Origin: Polyangiaceae bacterium
GTDB taxonomy: Bacteria > Myxococcota_A > Polyangia > Polyangiales > Polyangiaceae
Reading direction: 5' to 3'
NCBI GenBank assembly: GCA_016719945.1
Contig: JADJYE010000018.1
Coordinates: 54,541 to 118,540 of the forward strand
Length of the DNA: 64,000 nucleotides
The notes below the pieces were generated by a model. The model made no database searches and had not been told where the DNA came from. It saw nothing but the letters and a program-made list of their open reading frames with translations. Shown piece by piece: positions 60,792 through 64,000 of the stretch; position 1 is the first letter of the stretch, and every line of letters begins with the position of its first letter. Made by a program: the position numbers and the translations under genes.

Positions 60792-61520
60792 ATGAATCCG
60801 TTCACGCCGCATCCCGCCGTCGTCGATCGGTCACCCGGCTACAACACCGATCCTGGGAACAAGAAGGACGAGTACCGAGACAACCGAAAGCTGCTCTCGG
60901 TCATGTGGACCCTCATCGGCGAAGGGGTCGTCTTCCCGCGGCTGAAGAGCTACTCGGTGGACGGACACCCTCTTCTCATCGATCGCCTCAGCGTCACTGC
61001 CCGCGGCGAGCGCGTGCTGATCGGCGGCGATGAGCACCCACTTCACCCCGGGTTCATCAAACGATTCCAGGGTCGTGCACCCAGGATTTCGGACGAGGTC
61101 GTTGCGCGCATGGAAGACGCCGTGTCCTGCGCCGAGAAGTCGCTCCTCCGAGCAGCCCTCGTAATGGTTGGGCTTGCCGCGGAAGAGACCTTGCGTACGA
61201 CGCACAACGCGATGGTCAACTTGGCCTACATCACCAAGAGCGCCCCAGCGACGAAGAACGCCAAGGACGTCCTCGAAGAGATCCAAAAGGCCGTCGCGTC
61301 ATGGCCCAACGCGAACGACGAGCAGCATCGGCTGACGAAGGCGATCGCCGCCGCTGAGTCCATCCGAACCGAGCGAAACAAGGCCTCGCATCCCGGCGTC
61401 GTCGTTGATGACGCCTCCGGCGTTGAAGAGCTGCTCGTCCTCGCGAGCCGGCAGCTACCAGTCTTCTGGGAGATCGTGATCGACCATGCTGCGAAGACCA
61501 ACGGCTTCGCCATCACGTGA
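60792..61520 (+). CDS. Hypothetical protein with HEPN-like helical region
   Basis: This 242-residue protein starts at ATG 60792, 24 bases after the transposase stop. It opens with a mixed region (VDRSPGYNTDPGNKKDEYRD) and ends in a helical part with ESIRTERNKASHPGVVVDDA. This R-x(4-6)-H-type motif resembles HEPN or Abi-type RNase proteins. The assignment is weak. It may be cargo or part of a defence locus beside the IS. Confidence 0.45.
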   Translation: MNPFTPHPAVVDRSPGYNTDPGNKKDEYRDNRKLLSVMWTLIGEGVVFPRLKSYSVDGHPLLIDRLSVTARGERVLIGGDEHPLHPGFIKRFQGRAPRISDEVVARMEDAVSCAEKSLLRAALVMVGLAAEETLRTTHNAMVNLAYITKSAPATKNAKDVLEEIQKAVASWPNANDEQHRLTKAIAAAESIRTERNKASHPGVVVDDASGVEELLVLASRQLPVFWEIVIDHAAKTNGFAIT

Positions 61521-61550
61521 GCGCTGGGAGCCCCTACCGGCGACCAGCGG

Positions 61551-61910
61551 CTACTTGCTCCAGACGGCGTGCACGCGCTTCAGCTCCTCGACCCAGCACC
61601 TCATGATGTCCGAGGTGTTCCGACCCAGGCGCTTCGCGAGGTCGAAGAACCCAGGTCCAGGCTGCATGTCGCCATGTTTGTGCACGACGATCACCGTGAG
61701 CATGCCGCGGCCCTCGGCGTCCTCTTCCTCGGAGATCTCCCCCAACATCGCCGCCAGCGCGAACGAGTCCGGGGCGAGCTGGATGGCCTTCACTCGGCCA
61801 ACAAGATCGCTGTAGGGGATCATGCCCCTGAGCTTCGCGCGGGCCGCGAGGATCGCCTTCATCTCCGCCTTCGCCGCAGCCCAATCCTGATCCGCGAAGC
61901 CGTACCTCAC
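61551..61910 (-). CDS. Conserved-looking small hypothetical protein
   Basis: This 119-residue protein starts at GTG 61910 and has segments that look family-conserved: KAEMKAILAARAKLRGMIPY, LLGEI-type SFALAAMLGEISEEEDAEGR and VIVVHKHGDMQPGPGFFDLA. A similar pattern occurs in small proteins linked to restriction or mobile regions, but no function is known. It follows the frameshifted gene at 61964-63002 on the same strand, at 53 bases, so the two could form a pair. Confidence 0.5.
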   Translation of the reverse strand: MRYGFADQDWAAAKAEMKAILAARAKLRGMIPYSDLVGRVKAIQLAPDSFALAAMLGEISEEEDAEGRGMLTVIVVHKHGDMQPGPGFFDLAKRLGRNTSDIMRCWVEELKRVHAVWSK

Positions 61911-61963
61911 GCTCGAGAGGCTAGCACGCGGAGCCTCGCTGCCGGCGGAGGCATGACGCACGG

Positions 61964-63002
61964 TCAGGCGAAGACCGCGTCCTCGAACGCACGGATCTCC
62001 GGCCAGGTGAGCCGGGTCGTTCCTTCGGGATTGTGAACCAGCAAGCCCCGGCGGAGGAGGCCTGCATCGGTCGGTCCCTCGAAATGTCCGAGCGACCATC
62101 GGCGCGCCGCGTGGCACGCTCGAAGGTCCGTCTGCACGAGCAGGACGGCGCTGATGCGCTTGTAGCGTCGCAGCGCGTCGCAGGTTCGACCCCGGATCTC
62201 GAAGTCCTCGTGGAGGTCGAAAACATCGCCCACATCGATCGCGAGCACGTTGGGCTCGCCCGCAACGAACTGGGTCACCTTCTTCTTCAGCTTGCCGAGA
62301 ACTCGCGCCAGATCGTTGGCGCGCGACGGGGGCCGTCGCGAAGGGGAAGAAGTTCTGCTCGCCCTCGGGGTCATAGGCGACCCGGACGACGCCGTTGACG
62401 ACGCGATCCAAGGATTCCGGCGCGCGCCGAAGCTCTTCGAGGAGGGCACGTACCGTCTCGAGATCCTCAACGGTTGCACCGGCGAGGAATTCACCCTCGA
62501 GCCGTCCGGGCTGTTGCTCCGCCCAATTCATCGTGTAGCGGACGAATTCCGCGACGGCTTCGTCGTCCTCGTTCTCGTTGAGGCATGTGCACTCGACCGT
62601 TATCTCGCGGCCCGCGAGATCGACCGTGAGGTCCGCGGTCCGATCCCGGGTCCTGGGAACGAAGCGAACCGCGCGACCGCGGATTGTCCACGCGGCAGCC
62701 ATCCGGAGGGTCATCTCGGCGCCGCGCACCTCGTGCTCGGCTTCGCCACCAAGCGCCCTCACGAGCTCGTCGATACCGGGCGCGGACTCCAAAGTTCGTA
62801 CAAGCCTGCGAATCCGCACGCCCTCCGGAACGCCGTCCTGGAAGGTCGTAGCAAAGGTGCTGGCGAAGGAGTTCCCCTTTCGGATGCAGCCGTCGCCCAG
62901 GCGCTCGCGGAAGAACGCCACGGCTTCGCCGAATTCAGGGTGGTCCGAAGCGAGTTGGTCCCAGCCCCGCTTCGGCATCGGACTGACCCGAAGACGTCGC
63001 AT
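61964..63002 (-). pseudogene. Putative nuclease-like protein, frameshifted near 62330
   Basis: Two overlapping frames join into one protein of about 345 residues. The first runs from ATG 63002 (PMPKRGWDQLASDHPEF start) through DLTVDLAGREITVECTCLNE to NFFPFATAP. The second continues RANDLARVLGKLKKKVTQFV to TWPEIRAFEDAVFA. The break lies in a run of five C (G on plus strand, 62328-62332); one base too many in that run would explain it. The D-x(9)-E-C-T pattern recalls PD-(D/E)xK nucleases with altered last residue. It may be a sequence error in a homopolymer or a decayed defence gene. Confidence 0.55.
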
Positions 63003-63177
63003 GACTCGATCACGAACGAACGCCTACGGACCTGACGCTCTTCCCTGGACGCCCGGCCGTTTCCAGTGCCGGGTCTGTTACCACCCCGTTACCAGGATTC
63101 GTGTCCCGCCCCGTCCCGTCGTGTCCTTTCTCGTCCTCGCCGCCGCATCACGAGATGCGCGAGATCGAGCCAAATTT

Positions 63178-63257
63178 AGCGGAGGAGAGGAGATTCGAAC
63201 TCCTGGACGGCTTGCACCGTCGGCGGTTTTCAAAACGGCCTTCGATCGATGAGACCA
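63178..63257 (-). tRNA. Partial tRNA-Ser-like sequence (right att-like site)
   Basis: On the minus strand this has a D-arm-like start (TGGTCTC then CGATCGAAGGC), the anticodon loop TTTGAAA (TGA), a long variable arm (GACGG-TGCAAG-CCGTC), T arm AGGAG-TTCGAAT-CTCCT and acceptor 3' strand CTCCTCC plus G. The 5' acceptor GGAGGAG is missing and the region between D and anticodon arms is short, so it is not a functional tRNA. Nearby, GTTACCA repeats at 63077-63083 and 63088-63094 add to an attachment-site look. It shares CGGCGGTTTTCAAA (63221-63234) with the left fragment. Confidence 0.55.
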
Positions 63258-63423
63258 TTACAGAAAACGCCGATCCAGGCGCACCCGTCCAGTCAGCAGA
63301 TCGCGACGCTTCACCATTGCGTCGAACCCAAGCGCAACTTGCGCAACTGATAGCGACGATCGAAGCGGACCCCCCGCGGACGCCGTTCTTCATTGCCCTC
63401 GCCGATGACGCCGAGGTGTCCTC

Positions 63424-63750
63424 GTGAGCGCCCCGTGTTGGTGGTGCGGGTCCCTCGGCGCGGCGCTCGAGACGGAGCTGCTGCAGCGCGACCGGGGCGC
63501 AAGCGAGTGGAAGCGGTGCCTCGCGTGTAGGGCATGCGCGCGTCGGTTGAGGCCTGAGCTGCTCGCGACCGGTCAAGCCGCGCGTGAAGAGGCACTCGCT
63601 GACATGCGCCGGGCGTCCGATGAGCTGCGCACGAGCCGGACTTGCAAGCGCCCGATCGATCGCTGGGAGGCCGCGGAGCAACGCCTACTCGCGGCCGACC
63701 GTGCCATCGAACGCAACGCGACCCTGCCGCTGTTCGGGGGTGAGCCGTGA
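63424..63750 (+). CDS. Small Cys-rich hypothetical protein
   Basis: This 108-residue protein starts at GTG 63424 and has two Cys pairs early on (CWWCGSLG and CLACRACARRL), consistent with a small zinc-binding module. A basic helix follows (RPELLATGQAAREEALADMR). A short upstream frame ends at 63427, overlapping the GTG by four bases, but has no good start. Its stop overlaps the next start (GTGA). It may belong to a second mobile or phage-like segment beyond the tRNA fragment. Confidence 0.45.
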   Translation: MSAPCWWCGSLGAALETELLQRDRGASEWKRCLACRACARRLRPELLATGQAAREEALADMRRASDELRTSRTCKRPIDRWEAAEQRLLAADRAIERNATLPLFGGEP

Positions 63751-63950
63751 GAGCGCGACCCTGGTACGGGCGGCGTCCCACGATCGATCCTGTCTTCGTC
63801 GCCAGGTGCCGCGCCGTGGTGGTGCCACGCTGCGACCTGTGCGGGAGTGAGCGCGACGTGAGGCACGTGCACGAGGCGCGGTGGCGTGCTCGCGACGGGG
63901 GCACACGGGAGCCCGTGTTTGCTCGCGCGAGGTGTCGAGCGCGGCTGTAG
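63747..63950 (+). CDS. Short Cys/His hypothetical protein
   Basis: This 67-residue protein starts at GTG 63747, overlapping the previous stop. It has RCDLCGSERDVRHVHEARWR, with a Cys pair and His-x-His arrangement like a short HNH or zinc-ribbon module. No family is certain. It reads in the same direction as its partner, and a third gene of this strand may continue beyond the window. Confidence 0.35.
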   Translation: MRARPWYGRRPTIDPVFVARCRAVVVPRCDLCGSERDVRHVHEARWRARDGGTREPVFARARCRARL

Positions 63951-64000
63951 CGCCGTGCTCCGGCTTCGGGTCCCTGACCTTCGGGTCGGTGCTCGACGTC

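Noticed and set aside
63178..63257. Intact tRNA-Ser gene on the minus strand
   Set aside because: The 5' acceptor GGAGGAG needed to pair with CTCCTCC is not found and bases between the D and anticodon arms are missing.
63101..63427. Open frame of 108 residues overlapping the tRNA-like fragment
   Set aside because: Its first part crosses the tRNA fragment and has no motif. Only the last 30 residues look possible and no standard start codon supports them.
1..64000. CRISPR array
   Set aside because: No series of equally spaced near-identical repeats was seen in the window; the glycine-rich repeats at 44-45.7 kb are coding repeats.

Overview
The window is very GC-rich and densely coded on both strands. 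It looks like a chromosome segment from a Myxococcota-type deltaproteobacterium (Polyangia or Sandaracinus-like). That placement is an inference from content: many lipoproteins with Gly/Ser-rich linkers after the lipobox, PEGA-domain proteins, Hanks-type Ser/Thr kinases, FHA modules, PAS and hybrid histidine kinases, and a VgrG/RHS locus. No rRNA or intact tRNA is present, so the lineage cannot be fixed from this window alone.

Positions 1-35 kb read as chromosomal backbone. They start with the end of an M28 peptidase gene and a translationally coupled pair of molybdenum-storage-protein-like subunits (374-2007). A TetR / SDR / aldo-keto reductase-like / acyl-CoA dehydrogenase block follows, with two matching operators. 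Next come an outer-membrane operon (PEGA lipoprotein, TonB-dependent receptor, EF-hand-like lipoprotein), scattered enzymes and lipoproteins, and an ABC-F ATPase. At 21.8-29.1 kb all genes lie on the minus strand: histidine kinase, response regulator, B12-binding radical SAM, haem-oxygenase-like diiron protein, alpha/beta hydrolase and a three-module SRPBCC protein. This resembles a small uncharacterised biosynthetic operon. A TetR plus second radical SAM pair, a haemolysin-III family protein, a lipoprotein with Kelch-like repeats and a frameshifted hybrid histidine kinase complete this half.

Positions 35.4-63.2 kb look like an accessory island. Each edge carries a 3' fragment of a tRNA-Ser-like gene in the same orientation; the two share an identical 14-base anticodon-loop segment. 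Inside are a sigma-factor operon, a membrane-anchored Ser/Thr kinase, a kinase with three FHA-like modules (frameshifted), several envelope proteins, and a type VI secretion cargo module. The module holds a VgrG, a TPR adaptor and a PAAR-RHS polymorphic toxin ending in a GIY-YIG-like nuclease. Three candidate immunity genes follow, two of them SMI1/KNR4-like. A complete IS66-type transposon gene set (tnpA-tnpB-tnpC) and poorly characterised genes occupy the right end.

The most notable new signal is a bipartite promoter-like motif, TGAGCARCC-N13/14-CGCATCT. It occurs four times, all inside the island. Two copies are divergent between the sigma-factor operon and the kinase gene, one precedes the gene for a membrane protein after the FHA kinase, and one precedes a small membrane protein at 56.9 kb. 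The simplest reading is an island-encoded sigma factor that controls itself and a kinase/envelope regulon next to the T6SS cargo. Three genes (33.5-35.1, 39.2-42.2 and 62.0-63.0 kb) contain single-base-type frameshifts. These may be sequence errors, so they are flagged rather than treated as proven pseudogenes.
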